64,000 nucleotides of DNA. Source: Nitrososphaerota archaeon (GTDB lineage Archaea > Thermoproteota > Nitrososphaeria_A > Caldarchaeales > Calditenuaceae). Numbering within the stretch: position 1 is the first letter of the stretch; the number at the start of each line of letters is the position of its first letter. Under the pieces are notes generated by a model. The model saw nothing but the letters and a program-made list of their open reading frames with translations, was not told where the DNA came from and did no database searches. The DNA is taken from the NCBI GenBank assembly GCA_009889515.1, contig WUQR01000139.1, forward strand, positions 744,001 through 808,000, written 5' to 3'. Shown here in pieces: positions 24,261-33,700 of this stretch. Position numbers and translations under genes: made by a program.

Positions 24261-25043
24261 TTGCCGGTTATTCACGTATTTGTAAAGCAGGTTCCCGACA
24301 TCTCAACCTTAGAATATGACCCCTCTACGCTGGCTCCGAGGCTTGAGAAGGCCACACTCAGGCTGGGTGAGGCGGACTTAGTTGCATTAGAGGCTGCCCT
24401 AAGGATTAAGGAGGGCTGGGGCGGTGAAGTGGTAGTACTCTCGGCCGGCGACGCCGTGAACGAGCTTGTCCTCCGCGAAGCCCTCGCCATGGGTGCTGAT
24501 AGGTGTTTCTACGTCAGCGATCCTAGGCTCTCTATGGCCGATGCATGGGTTACTGCAAACGTCCTCTCAAGGCTCTCAAAAAAGGCGGGAGGGGCGGACA
24601 TACTCTTTTGCGGTGAGGCATCCTCAGACGCTGGGAACTACCAGCTCGGCCCCAGACTCTCAGAGGCGATGGGAATACCATGCATAACACATGCAGTCAG
24701 CGTCGAGTTGAGTGGGAACATAGTACGGGTAAGACGCAGCCTAGAGGATAGGACAGAGACCCTCGAGTCTGAGCTGCCGCTAATAATAACAGCCAGCCTA
24801 GAGCTGGCTTCTCCGAGGCTTCCAAGCCTACTCATGATAAGGGCCGCGTCTAAGAAGCCGATAACGCGGGTTGACCTCTCAGAGCTGGGACTAGAAAGGG
24901 ATCTTGTGGAGCCGCTTGTCGAGAGGCTCTCGGTCCGGGCTTTGAAGACTGCGCGCAGAAACATTGTGTTGGAGGGTGATCCTCTCGAGTGTGCTGAGAG
25001 GCTTGTGGAGAGTCTGGTTCGGGAGGGGGTGCTTAGGGTTTGA
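24261..25043 (+). CDS. etfB: Electron transfer flavoprotein, beta subunit
   Basis: A 260-residue EtfB/FixA protein: V-F-V-K-Q-V-P-D near the start, L-R-L-G-E-A-D-L-V-A-L-E-A-A-L, and D-I-L-F-C-G-E-A-S-S-D with N-Y-Q-L-G-P-R-L-S-E-A-M-G-I-P, the usual AMP/FAD-side motifs. TTG start about 35 bases after CTATAAATAA (24220s). It overlaps etfA by 4 bases (TTGA). No FixC/FixX or acyl-CoA dehydrogenase lies nearby, so the electron donor and acceptor are open. Confidence 0.92.
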   Translation: MPVIHVFVKQVPDISTLEYDPSTLAPRLEKATLRLGEADLVALEAALRIKEGWGGEVVVLSAGDAVNELVLREALAMGADRCFYVSDPRLSMADAWVTANVLSRLSKKAGGADILFCGEASSDAGNYQLGPRLSEAMGIPCITHAVSVELSGNIVRVRRSLEDRTETLESELPLIITASLELASPRLPSLLMIRAASKKPITRVDLSELGLERDLVEPLVERLSVRALKTARRNIVLEGDPLECAERLVESLVREGVLRV

Positions 25044-25990
25044 TTTCTGTGTTGATTTTGGCAGGTGAGCTTGACGAGCTACTGGAGATGAGGGCTGTCG
25101 CAGACCAGATTGGAGCTTCGGTCGTGGAGGCGCTTATCCCAGAGGCCGTGATTGACGGGGAGTCTCTCGCATCGCTTGGTTTGAAGCGAGCCTATCTGCT
25201 AGAGGGTTTTGACGAGATTCCACCCGAGGGACTTGAAAAAATTGTTATCGACCTAGTGAGAAATAGTGAGCCGGGACTAGTTATCGGACCATCTAAGAAG
25301 ATCTATAGAGAGCTCTTCGCGAGAACAGCCCAGAACCTTTCATCACCATGCCTGACGGACTGCACCAATCTAGAGTTTAATGATGGGAGGCTCGTAGTTG
25401 AGAGACCATTCCTCGGGGGAGGCTATGTTGAGAGAGTAGCCATTAAGAAGTTTCCAGCACTTCTGACAATTCAGTTGACAGGAAGGCGGCCACAAGCGAG
25501 GGAGGGCGGCAGCTTTGAGACTGTGAGGGTCAGTAGGCCGTCTATAGAGAATTTGAGGCTGAGGCGCGTCTCAGTTGAAAAGATTGAGAGGAAAGGGGCC
25601 GACCTCTCTAAGGCCCGTGTTGTGGTCTCTGTCGGCCGCGGATTTAAGAGGCGGGAGGACTTGAAGATGGCGGAGGATCTTGCCCAGCTTCTAGGCGCGG
25701 AGCTGGCGTGTAGCAGGCCGATAGCAAGCGACTTGGGCTGGATGCCTGAGGAAAAGCATGTAGGTCTGTCTGGTAAGTGGATTAGCCCCCAGCTCTACAT
25801 CGCAATAGGAATATCGGGGCAGGTGCAACACATGGTGGGGGTCAGGAATTCGAGGATAATTGTTGCAGTGAATAATGACACCTCGGCGCCCATCCATAGG
25901 GAGGCGGACTACTCGGTCCCCATTGACTTATACCAGTTCATTCCAGCTCTTATCAAGGTGTTAAAAGAGAAAGGGGCGCGGGCTGCGTGA
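25040..25990 (+). CDS. etfA: Electron transfer flavoprotein, alpha subunit
   Basis: A 316-residue FAD-binding partner of EtfB. The C-terminal FAD domain has V-V-V-S-V-G-R-G, C-S-R-P-I-A-S-D-L-G-W, Q-L-Y-I-A-I-G-I-S-G-Q-V-Q-H-M and V-A-V-N-N-D-T-S-A-P-I. The N-terminal domain is shorter and divergent but has P-C-L-T-D-C near residue 112. TTG start in a TTGA overlap with etfB. There is no added ferredoxin domain. Confidence 0.92.
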   Translation: MISVLILAGELDELLEMRAVADQIGASVVEALIPEAVIDGESLASLGLKRAYLLEGFDEIPPEGLEKIVIDLVRNSEPGLVIGPSKKIYRELFARTAQNLSSPCLTDCTNLEFNDGRLVVERPFLGGGYVERVAIKKFPALLTIQLTGRRPQAREGGSFETVRVSRPSIENLRLRRVSVEKIERKGADLSKARVVVSVGRGFKRREDLKMAEDLAQLLGAELACSRPIASDLGWMPEEKHVGLSGKWISPQLYIAIGISGQVQHMVGVRNSRIIVAVNNDTSAPIHREADYSVPIDLYQFIPALIKVLKEKGARAA

Positions 25991-26025
25991 ATGGATATTA
26001 GGCCGAGTTGTGGTGTTGGCGTGGG

Positions 26026-26853
26026 TTGAAGGTGGCGTTTCAAGGCGAGAGGGGGGCTTACAGCGAGGAGGCGGTTATACGGTACTTCGGCGAGAGGGCT
26101 GAGCCCCAGCCGCGAAAAACCATCTCCGCAGTCTTTATGAGCGTGGAGGCGGGCGAGGTGGAGGCCGGCGTTGTACCAGTAGAGAACAGTATTGAGGGGA
26201 GCGTCGGCGAGACCTATGACGCCCTCCTAACCACGAGCCTAAAAGTTATAGGCGAGTTGAATCTGAGAATCTCCCACTGCCTAATCGGGCTGCCTGGAGC
26301 AACCATCGCCGGCCTTAAGAAGGTTGTATCACATCCCCAGGCCCTCGCCCAATGCAGGGCCTACATCGCCTCGCTCGGCCTAGAGTCGATCAGCCACTAC
26401 GACACGGCGGCTGCAGTCCGGCTCGTCAAGGAGCTAGGAGACAAAACCGTCGCAGCGATTGCAAGCGCCAGGGCCGCCGAGATATACTCAATGGAGATTT
26501 TGGCGCGAGGGATTGAAGACTACGGGAGAAACTACACCAGGTTCTTGGTGATAGGTCGCGGAGAGCCGGAGAGGGCTGAAAAGGAGAAGACAAGCATAAT
26601 CTTCTCCCTTCCCCACAGGCCTGGCGCTCTCTACGAGGCTCTCGGCGCCTTCGCGAGACGGGAGATAAATCTGACAAAGATAGAGTCCAGACCCACTAGG
26701 GCGAGGCCCTGGCAATACCACTTTTACGTAGACTTCGAGGGCCACATAAGCGATGAGAGGGTTCGTGAAGCTTTGTCTGAGCTGGCGGCTAAATCTATTC
26801 TGCTGAAGGTTCTCGGCTCATATCCTGCTTGGAAGGAGAGCTACTCCGACTAG
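26026..26853 (+). CDS. pheA: Prephenate dehydratase
   Basis: Converts prephenate to phenylpyruvate. About 275 residues from TTG 26026 (K-V-A-F-Q-G-E-R-G-A-Y-S-E); the frame is open from TTG 26008, but the extra W-C-W-R-G residues do not fit the family. The catalytic T-R-F motif is in N-Y-T-R-F-L-V-I, and V-P-V-E-N-S-I-E-G-S-V is the substrate segment. A C-terminal ACT domain (from about residue 195, with H-R-P-G-A-L-Y and I-E-S-R-P) suggests feedback by phenylalanine. It ends 9 bases before the convergent pheT. Confidence 0.93.
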   Translation: MKVAFQGERGAYSEEAVIRYFGERAEPQPRKTISAVFMSVEAGEVEAGVVPVENSIEGSVGETYDALLTTSLKVIGELNLRISHCLIGLPGATIAGLKKVVSHPQALAQCRAYIASLGLESISHYDTAAAVRLVKELGDKTVAAIASARAAEIYSMEILARGIEDYGRNYTRFLVIGRGEPERAEKEKTSIIFSLPHRPGALYEALGAFARREINLTKIESRPTRARPWQYHFYVDFEGHISDERVREALSELAAKSILLKVLGSYPAWKESYSD

Positions 26854-26862
26854 GCTAAGAGT

Positions 26863-28524
26863 CTATGCTATGCCTAGTAGTGAGAGGTTGAGTTCGCAGC
26901 CTACAACGGGCATGTAGAGGCCGAAGTTCTCCAAGACGGAGGGATGTACCTCGCCTATGAAGCCGACCTCCACCCCCTCCTTAACCACTGCTGCTCCGCG
27001 ACCAGGGATGAAGAAGGGATAGTCCTTCGCGGACAGACTGTTCTCCATCTCGAATAGGCGGAGAACTTCCTCCAACACCGCCTTTAACTCGGAGAAAGAC
27101 GCAGTAGAGTGGCAGGCAACGAAGGCTAGGTGTTTCTCTCTTCCAGCCTTCTCCGGTAGCGCGTCATTCCTGACTATCACGTCTCCGAGCTCGAATAGGC
27201 GCTGGGGATACGGGTTCTTCGAGTTGGCGGCTAGGTTTGAGAGGAGGCCGGGGAGTAGCAGCTCTCTAAGACAGTCGTACATTATGGAGACCGGGTTCAA
27301 TATCTTTATTCCAGGCTCCCGGTTGATGAGCATCCAGTTAAAGTCCCTCTCCGTGTTGGAGAGTGTCGTGTTTACCACCTCTGTGAAGCCCATACCGAGC
27401 ATAAACTGTCTCAGAACGTCTAGGGCCTTCGAGACCGGCAGTAGAGCCCCTATTCCTGCCGTCTCTGGCAACACGGGCTCGAGGTTCTGGTAGCCGAGGC
27501 CTATCGCAACCTCCTCGACTAGGTCGACGGGGTGTAGAATATCGACCCTGTAGGGCGGTACACCCACGACCACCTTCCCGCGCGACGCTTTAGCATCAAG
27601 CCTCATTCTACGCAAAGCCTTCACAATATCTCTCATCGATAGTTCTAGGCCGATGAGGGACGATGCGAGGCTCGGGTCCAAGACCCACTTGGTGGTTGAG
27701 AGGTTGGGGGTGTAGACTTGTCTCCTCCTGTACTTGTATTTTATAAGGGTCTTGTATGCGACACCACCAAGGTCTATCAGTGTGGTGACCAGTATGTTTA
27801 GTGCTTGGTTTACAGCTTTCTCGTCTGTGCCTGTAACGTCTATGAATAGTTCTCGCGCGCCGGGTCTCAGCTCCGTGAGGGAGGAGTTGATTATTGGTGG
27901 GAATGAGAGGACGTTCCCACGGCTATCCAGTATTATTGGCGCTAAGTCCTTTCCTTGGAGTATCCAAGCATATTTTCTCCCGGTGGGATGCTCGGCTAGT
28001 ATTTGCTGTGGGGTCATTTCTTGGTAGGAGCCGAGCGGGATGAAGCGTATCTCCGAGAGGCCGACTGCACGGTAGGTGAATGGTGGCCGGATCTTAGAGT
28101 AGTCGTGTATGCCGATGGCGACTTTACGGCGGTCGCGGCCCAAAATCCAGTGGAGGTCCTCCTGCAATACTATGAGGTCCGCTATATCCTCCTCGTCTAG
28201 GTTTAATGAGCGAACCAGTGCACATGCGATGTAAGGTCTCACAGATTGGACGCTTCTCTCGACTTCTACGACGATCCCGGAGGCTCTCGCAGAATATTTC
28301 CCAGCTCCTAGCTCGATCTCGAGCAGGCCCTTAAAGGCCCTTGCGATAGAGGCTTGGCTTCCAAAGTCTGGGCGATTGGGGTTATACTCGACCTTGACCT
28401 CAGTCTCTCCCACCTCCTCGACAGACATTCCCAACGCGGCCGCCAGCTCCGCTATCTGGTTGGAGGATAGATTGATGCCCACAAATCTGGATACCCTGTC
28501 AACCCTCAATGTGATGGCAGGCAT
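26863..28524 (-). CDS. pheT: Phenylalanyl-tRNA synthetase beta subunit
   Basis: Beta subunit of the heterotetrameric PheRS, archaeal length (553 residues from ATG 28524). The open frame begins at 28581, but ATG 28524 follows the pheS stop directly and gives the family N-terminus M-P-A-I-T-L. Visible blocks: V-E-Y-N-P-N-R-P-D near residue 45, the B5 region D-L-V-E-E-V-A-I-G-L-G-Y, and the catalytic-like core with V-N-T-T-L-S-N and N-P-V-S-I. Follows pheS by 2 bases. Confidence 0.95.
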   Translation of the reverse strand: MPAITLRVDRVSRFVGINLSSNQIAELAAALGMSVEEVGETEVKVEYNPNRPDFGSQASIARAFKGLLEIELGAGKYSARASGIVVEVERSVQSVRPYIACALVRSLNLDEEDIADLIVLQEDLHWILGRDRRKVAIGIHDYSKIRPPFTYRAVGLSEIRFIPLGSYQEMTPQQILAEHPTGRKYAWILQGKDLAPIILDSRGNVLSFPPIINSSLTELRPGARELFIDVTGTDEKAVNQALNILVTTLIDLGGVAYKTLIKYKYRRRQVYTPNLSTTKWVLDPSLASSLIGLELSMRDIVKALRRMRLDAKASRGKVVVGVPPYRVDILHPVDLVEEVAIGLGYQNLEPVLPETAGIGALLPVSKALDVLRQFMLGMGFTEVVNTTLSNTERDFNWMLINREPGIKILNPVSIMYDCLRELLLPGLLSNLAANSKNPYPQRLFELGDVIVRNDALPEKAGREKHLAFVACHSTASFSELKAVLEEVLRLFEMENSLSAKDYPFFIPGRGAAVVKEGVEVGFIGEVHPSVLENFGLYMPVVGCELNLSLLGIA

Positions 28525-28526
28525 AA

Positions 28527-30083
28527 CTAGCCACTCACCCTGAGCTTCTCGAGCTTTAGAGGGTTGAAGCTGAGGAGCCACCTGAGATCATTCTGGTAGA
28601 GTATCCGCGCGTCATCCACGTCGAGTAGTAGGAGGGCGAGACGCTCGAGACCCAGTCCCCAAGCGAGGACCGGCTCCCTGACCCCAAGAGGCAAAGTCAC
28701 TTCAGGCCTGAAGATGCCCATGCCGCCGAGCTCAACCCAGCTACCCTTAGTCTCCACGTAGACATCTACCTCTGCCGAAGGCTCTGTGTAGGGGAAGTAG
28801 CTGGGCCTGAATCTGACTTTTTTAAGCCCCATCCGCGCGTAGAACTCCTTTATTACCCCCATCAGCTGTCTCAAGTTTGCGTTCTTATCTACGAGTATGC
28901 CTTCCACCTGGTGGAACTCGGCCAGCCTCCGCCAGTCAACCTTCTCGTTACGGTAGACCCTGTCTATTGTGAAGACTTTCAGGGGCCTCTTCGGAGATTG
29001 GGCGAGATGCCGTATAGTGGTTGCTGTAGTGTGTGTTCTCAGAACTAGGCGTGAAGCCTCTTCGATGCTCCATTCATATCCCCAGCCCCTTGAGCCTGTC
29101 GCCCCACCATCCCGATGGACTCTGCCAACCTTGGCGGCGAGCTCTCTTGGCGGCTCACCTGTGGCTGGGCTTGAAAGATAGAAGGTGTCGTGCATTTCTC
29201 TGGCCGGGTGGTCCTGCGGCTGGAAGAGTGCGTCGAAGTTCCAGAAGGCGAGCTCCACCAGCGGCCCCTGAATCTCCTCAAACCCCAGCTCAACAAAGAT
29301 GGACTTGATTAGCTGGATGAGGTGTGTTAGCGGGTGTGGCCTAGGCGCCAGTACAGGCTTAACAGGAGCATACACGTCATACCGTCTAAACCTCTTCTCC
29401 CTCCACGCCCCACTGATAAGCAGCTCCGGGGTCAACTGAGTAATCTCCTCCCTCTCAGCCAACACCTCGGGAGGTAGGCTTAGAGCCCTCTTGGTAGGTG
29501 TCAGAACATATCTGGCAACTTCATTAATCCTCAACACCCGGGGTCTGCGGCTTAACCTCTCACAGGCGGCCTGGAGCGGGCCCATATCTTCGAGCCTCGC
29601 CGCCCCCCTCTTCAATATCTCAAGGACCAGCTCGTCGTCAGACTTTGAGTCCGGATACCTCTCAATCTTGAGCTTGACCTCGCCATCAGATTTAGAGACC
29701 GATATCCATCCATTCCTCTTAGCCCAGATGATGCCGATGTTTAGCTCATCTTTGCCGAGGATGCCTGCAGATTCCAACTGGCTGAGCGTTGCCTCACCCC
29801 CCATAGATCTGAGGACCTCAACAAGCCTCCTCTCAGGAAGACCTTTCTCAACGTATATCAGCCCCTCCTCTCCAAGCGTCAACACATGCGTCACAGAGGC
29901 CTTTGAGGGCTCTGCAAGCCCCTTACTTGCCAACCACTCTGCCGCCTTAGCCACGGCACCCACGTTCACGGAAAGCTTCGCGGCCACCTCGTCGAAACCA
30001 AGAGGCCCCTCAGAGAGGATAAGGCTCAGTACACGCCTCTCCAAGGGGTGCAGCTCCAACTCCTCCCTCCCCTGCTCCGACAT
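28527..30083 (-). CDS. pheS: Phenylalanyl-tRNA synthetase alpha subunit
   Basis: Catalytic subunit of PheRS, 518 residues. The N-terminal third has winged-helix DNA-binding-like repeats typical of archaeal/eukaryal PheS. The class II core shows H-P-L-T-H-L-I (motif 1 region), F-D-A-L-F-Q-P-Q-D-H-P-A-R, R-V-Y-R-N-E-K-V-D (motif 2) and G-L-G-L-E-R-L-A-L-L (motif 3). The first gene of the pheST unit; the promoter lies in the 73-base gap to the divergent endA. Confidence 0.96.
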   Translation of the reverse strand: MSEQGREELELHPLERRVLSLILSEGPLGFDEVAAKLSVNVGAVAKAAEWLASKGLAEPSKASVTHVLTLGEEGLIYVEKGLPERRLVEVLRSMGGEATLSQLESAGILGKDELNIGIIWAKRNGWISVSKSDGEVKLKIERYPDSKSDDELVLEILKRGAARLEDMGPLQAACERLSRRPRVLRINEVARYVLTPTKRALSLPPEVLAEREEITQLTPELLISGAWREKRFRRYDVYAPVKPVLAPRPHPLTHLIQLIKSIFVELGFEEIQGPLVELAFWNFDALFQPQDHPAREMHDTFYLSSPATGEPPRELAAKVGRVHRDGGATGSRGWGYEWSIEEASRLVLRTHTTATTIRHLAQSPKRPLKVFTIDRVYRNEKVDWRRLAEFHQVEGILVDKNANLRQLMGVIKEFYARMGLKKVRFRPSYFPYTEPSAEVDVYVETKGSWVELGGMGIFRPEVTLPLGVREPVLAWGLGLERLALLLLDVDDARILYQNDLRWLLSFNPLKLEKLRVSG

Positions 30084-30156
30084 GAAACCAAAAACAAACG
30101 TCTCAGCCTCTTAACATAGTTTATTCGATACATGTTTTTACCTGACTCACATATTA

Positions 30157-30696
30157 TTGGGCGGTGGGTTGGAGAGAGGGGGGCTAAAAGCTGTCCTAGC
30201 TGAAGACTACAGGTGCAGAGTGGTTGAGGGGGATATAGAGGGGATGATGGCGAGGGGGTATGGAGATCTTTCTGAGGGCCAGCTGGTGCTTTGGCCCGAG
30301 GAGGTGCTATATCTCCTCGAGAAGAAGGCGCTCAGCCTCACAGACAGAGAGGGCAACCCTCTAGACTTCAAGGCCTACCTTGACCAGCTCTCTAAAGAAC
30401 AGCCCCATCTCTGGCCCCGATACATAGTATACCGAGACCTGAGAAGCAGTGGTAGGATAGTGAAGATGGGGTTTGGCGGCATGCTAACCTATAGACTCTA
30501 CGAACCCTCCAACAGGGAGACCTCAAAGTATCTCATTTTCCCTTTCCCCGAAGGCTCGACACTTAAGATGGAGGAACTCCTCAAGGCAACAAAGCAGGTT
30601 ATGAGGAAGGGGAAGATCCTAATTATCGCAGTCCTGGAGCGGAGGGGAGAGGTGATCTACTACTCATGCACAGACACGAACCTCTCAAATCTCTGA
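30157..30696 (+). CDS. endA: tRNA-splicing endonuclease subunit, probably the non-catalytic partner
   Basis: A 179-residue EndA-fold protein: P-R-Y-I-V-Y-R-D-L-R-S-S-G-R-I-V-K-M-G-F-G matches the start of the catalytic domain. Tyr115 in T-Y-R-L-Y corresponds to the catalytic tyrosine and Lys151 or Lys153 to the lysine, but where catalytic subunits read G-H-S-K/E-Y-L this protein has E-T-S-K-Y-L, so the catalytic histidine is Thr122. This fits a structural subunit of an (alpha-beta)2 enzyme. TTG start at 30157 or 30169. It overlaps the lipid synthase gene by 31 bases. Confidence 0.83.
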   Translation: MGGGLERGGLKAVLAEDYRCRVVEGDIEGMMARGYGDLSEGQLVLWPEEVLYLLEKKALSLTDREGNPLDFKAYLDQLSKEQPHLWPRYIVYRDLRSSGRIVKMGFGGMLTYRLYEPSNRETSKYLIFPFPEGSTLKMEELLKATKQVMRKGKILIIAVLERRGEVIYYSCTDTNLSNL

Positions 30697-31529
30697 GGAT
30701 CAGGGGATTCGTAGAGATAACACGTCCCCCAAACGGCTTGATGATGATCTTCGCGGTTTACGTGGGATATTTTGTCCAGAGCGGCAGAATTCCCACACTT
30801 TTAGAGGGGGTTTTCGCAGCGGTTACCGCCTATGGTCTAACGGCTTCATCCATGGTTGTGAACGACATCATAGACAGGGAAATAGATGCCGTCAACAATC
30901 CCAGTCGACCCATACCCTCAGGACTGGTCAAAGTCTCCGAGGCAGTCCCATTCTCAATCCTCCTCGGACTCGCCGGGTTGGCGTCATCGGCTCTCTTGGG
31001 TCCTAGCCCCCTGTTGGTGGCGGCTATATTCTACGCCCTCGCACTCGCCTACAATACCTTCCTAAAGAAGACGGGACTGGTCGGCAACGCGGCAGTGAGT
31101 GCCACAATATCCGCTCCCTACATCTACGGCGCAATACTTGCTGAAGGCGCGGTAGGCGTACCAGTCGCCATTATATCCTCTATGTCCTTCCTCGCCGGGA
31201 TGGGGAGGGAGGTCGTCAAAGGGATCTCCGATGTGGAGGGTGATAGAAGTCGCGGAGTCAAGACATATGCAATTACACATGGCAAACATGCTGCGGCGAG
31301 ACTAGGTGCAGGCCTCGTCTTCACCGCCGTTGCTCTAAGTCCGCTTCCCATAGCCATCGGAGCTATGAGCCCCCTCTACATACCGCCAGTCACAATAGCG
31401 TGCGCAGGTTTCACATACTCCAGCATTAGATTGCTTCGAGACCCTGATACAAGCAGAAAGACCAAGTCAGAATATCTAGTCTGGATGCTCATAGGCTTAG
31501 TAGGGTTCCTCCTAGGGGCGCTCAAATAA
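30666..31529 (+). CDS. Digeranylgeranylglyceryl phosphate synthase (UbiA family)
   Basis: Adds the second geranylgeranyl chain in archaeal ether-lipid synthesis. The 287-residue membrane protein has the UbiA first aspartate motif N-D-I-I-D-R-E-I-D with N-N-P-S-R-P-I-P-S-G, and the second motif K-G-I-S-D-V-E-G-D-R-S-R-G. About eight hydrophobic segments are visible, and the N-terminus R-G-F-V-E-I-T-R-P-P-N is typical. No other start is available before residue 25, so the overlap with endA is needed. Confidence 0.9.
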   Translation: MHRHEPLKSLRIRGFVEITRPPNGLMMIFAVYVGYFVQSGRIPTLLEGVFAAVTAYGLTASSMVVNDIIDREIDAVNNPSRPIPSGLVKVSEAVPFSILLGLAGLASSALLGPSPLLVAAIFYALALAYNTFLKKTGLVGNAAVSATISAPYIYGAILAEGAVGVPVAIISSMSFLAGMGREVVKGISDVEGDRSRGVKTYAITHGKHAAARLGAGLVFTAVALSPLPIAIGAMSPLYIPPVTIACAGFTYSSIRLLRDPDTSRKTKSEYLVWMLIGLVGFLLGALK

Positions 31530-31580
31530 AGACACGGGAAACCATGATATATCGGCGGCTAGAAGTGGAGGGTAGCGGTT

Positions 31581-32774
31581 TTGAAGCTGATTAAGGACCC
31601 GGTCCACGGCTATATCACACTCTCAGACTGGGAGCTTAGAATCGTGGACACGTTTGCGTTTCAGAGGCTGAGGAGAATTGGGCAACTCCCCCTAGCATAC
31701 CTTGTATACCCCGGAGCACGCCACACGCGCTTCGACCACTCCCTAGGATCCATGGTCCTAGCAGAAGAGTTTGCAAAGAGTTTAGGCCTGCAGGAGGACG
31801 ATGCACGCGTCTTCAAGGCAGCAGCCCTCCTACACGACATAGGACACACCCCTTTTTCACACTTATTTGAGGAGTTCCTCATCGAGAGGGGCTATACACA
31901 CGAGGAGATAGGTAGGAGGATAATCTCGGGCAACGACGAGCTGAGACTAGCCGTTGAGGGGGCTGGCATAGACATAGGCGAACTCATAGGACTTCTGGAA
32001 GGTAAGCACAGGCTAAGCAAGCTGGTATCGGGACCTATAGACGTGGACAGGCTGGACTTCCTACTAAGAGACTCATACTTCACAGGGGCGACCTACGGGG
32101 TGATTGACGTGAGGCGTCTCATCTACCTGACAAAGATCGAGGATGGTGAGATATGTATTGATGAGAGGGGGCGGGGGGTGTTGGAGGAGCTTGCAGTAGC
32201 ACGGCTCCACTCCTTCCTCAACATATATTTCCACCACGCCGTCCGGGCAGCCCAGCTCCAGCTCCTCAGGGCGGCGGAGGAGTATGGCGGAGAGCTAACA
32301 GGAATAGCTGAGCTGCCAATTGAAGACTACCTAAACCTCGACGACTTCGCAGTCTGGTGCATGCTCAAAAACAACCCGAAATCCAGGGGCAGAATGGACG
32401 CACTTTCAAGAAGGATTCTTCCGAAGATGATCTTTGAGGGTAGGGCTGAGGGCCCACACACAGCCTCTTGGTCTAGCGAGAAGAAGAGAGAGATTGAAGC
32501 GGAGCTTGCCGAAACACTCCACCTGCCCGCAGAGAATGTCTACATCGACTCGTCAGTCGTACCTCCACTCACAAAGTATGGCCCAGCAGAGCTGACGATA
32601 AGGGTGAGTGGAAGCCATGAGAGGCGCGAGGCGAGGTCTTGGATCCTCGAGATGACGGCGAAACCAATCTATATCGTCAGGGCCTATGTCGACCGGGGTG
32701 TTGGCGGATATAATGCACTGAGGGAGATGGCTCAGAAGTTTTTCACAAGCCGAGGGCTCGTTGACGGTGTCTAA
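31581..32774 (+). CDS. HD-domain phosphohydrolase, dNTPase/SAMHD1-like
   Basis: A 397-residue protein of the dGTPase-related HD family. The start D-P-V-H-G-Y-I, the segment R-L-R-R-I-G-Q-L, R-H-T-R-F-D-H-S-L-G and L-L-H-D-I-G-H-T-P-F-S-H give the full H...HD...D metal site, with D-V-D-R-L-D-F-L as the last aspartate. Members hydrolyse dNTPs; the exact substrate is unknown. TTG start. The 3' end overlaps the epimerase gene by 32 bases. Confidence 0.87.
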   Translation: MKLIKDPVHGYITLSDWELRIVDTFAFQRLRRIGQLPLAYLVYPGARHTRFDHSLGSMVLAEEFAKSLGLQEDDARVFKAAALLHDIGHTPFSHLFEEFLIERGYTHEEIGRRIISGNDELRLAVEGAGIDIGELIGLLEGKHRLSKLVSGPIDVDRLDFLLRDSYFTGATYGVIDVRRLIYLTKIEDGEICIDERGRGVLEELAVARLHSFLNIYFHHAVRAAQLQLLRAAEEYGGELTGIAELPIEDYLNLDDFAVWCMLKNNPKSRGRMDALSRRILPKMIFEGRAEGPHTASWSSEKKREIEAELAETLHLPAENVYIDSSVVPPLTKYGPAELTIRVSGSHERREARSWILEMTAKPIYIVRAYVDRGVGGYNALREMAQKFFTSRGLVDGV

Positions 32775-33651
32775 TCTGCCTCTTGAGACCCTCTTCAAGG
32801 CTTACTATCGGCCTGTAACCAAGTAGCCTCACGATCTTTTCGATTGATGGATAGCTTATCATGGGCTCCGACTCCTCCGCACTCCGCGGTGGCGCATCCT
32901 TAAGAGCTGCGTTTGAGGAAGTCAGCCTCTTTATAAGCTCCGCAAGCTCTCTAATCGAGACGGCATTTCCAGTCCCCACGTTGAAGACTTCTCCGACAGC
33001 CTTCTCGCTCCTCAAAGCCAGCTCAATCGCATGGCACAGGTTATCTACGTGGTAGGGGTCTGTAACGTCTCTACCGCCGTTGTACAGCGTTATTTCGCCG
33101 CCCCTCAGGCAAGCGTCTATAAACCGAGATATTGCACTCTGGGGCGAGTCGTATTCTCCGAAGACCTTCCAAGACCTGAAAATCACTGCGGGAACACCAT
33201 ACACGCGACTGTAGGCCTCGACACATTTTTCCGCCATGACTTTAGAGTAGTCGTATACTGTGCGTGGCTGGAGAGGGGTTTCCTCCACGACTGGGAGAGG
33301 AGGGTGTGGCCCATAAACGTTGGCTGAAGAGAGATACACAAACCTGTCAACACCTAGTCGACGGGCTACTTCAAGCATATTGACTGTGCCGAGGACGTTT
33401 GTGTTTAGACAGTTGTGCGGGTCGGACCTACATGCAGGGGGGTTTGATATCGCTGCCAGATGGACTATGTGGCTCGGCCTGTAGTCTCGGAGGGATGATA
33501 ACAGCTCATCCAGCGAGAGGATGTTAGCCTTTATCTCCGCACCTTCACAAACATCCAAGCCTAAAACCGAATACCCCTCCCTCACAAGATATTCCCGGAG
33601 ACTTCTACCAATGAATCCCTGAGAGCCAGTAATAAGTACCTGAGCCACCAA
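32743..33651 (-). CDS. NAD-dependent sugar epimerase/dehydratase (GalE-like)
   Basis: A 302-residue extended short-chain dehydrogenase. The NAD motif is V-L-I-T-G-S-Q-G-F-I-G, the catalytic triad shows S-S-A-N-V-Y-G and Y-D-Y-S-K (YxxxK), and the C-terminal half has D-V-T-D-P-Y-H-V-D-N-L and V-F-N-V-G-T-G. Likely acts on a UDP- or dTDP-sugar for surface glycans or glycoproteins. No glycosyltransferase lies next to it. Confidence 0.87.
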   Translation of the reverse strand: MVAQVLITGSQGFIGRSLREYLVREGYSVLGLDVCEGAEIKANILSLDELLSSLRDYRPSHIVHLAAISNPPACRSDPHNCLNTNVLGTVNMLEVARRLGVDRFVYLSSANVYGPHPPLPVVEETPLQPRTVYDYSKVMAEKCVEAYSRVYGVPAVIFRSWKVFGEYDSPQSAISRFIDACLRGGEITLYNGGRDVTDPYHVDNLCHAIELALRSEKAVGEVFNVGTGNAVSIRELAELIKRLTSSNAALKDAPPRSAEESEPMISYPSIEKIVRLLGYRPIVSLEEGLKRQIRHRQRALGL

Positions 33652-33700
33652 AAACTCGAGACCGATTCTTGATAAATACCTATTCCGATTCTGAGAACGT

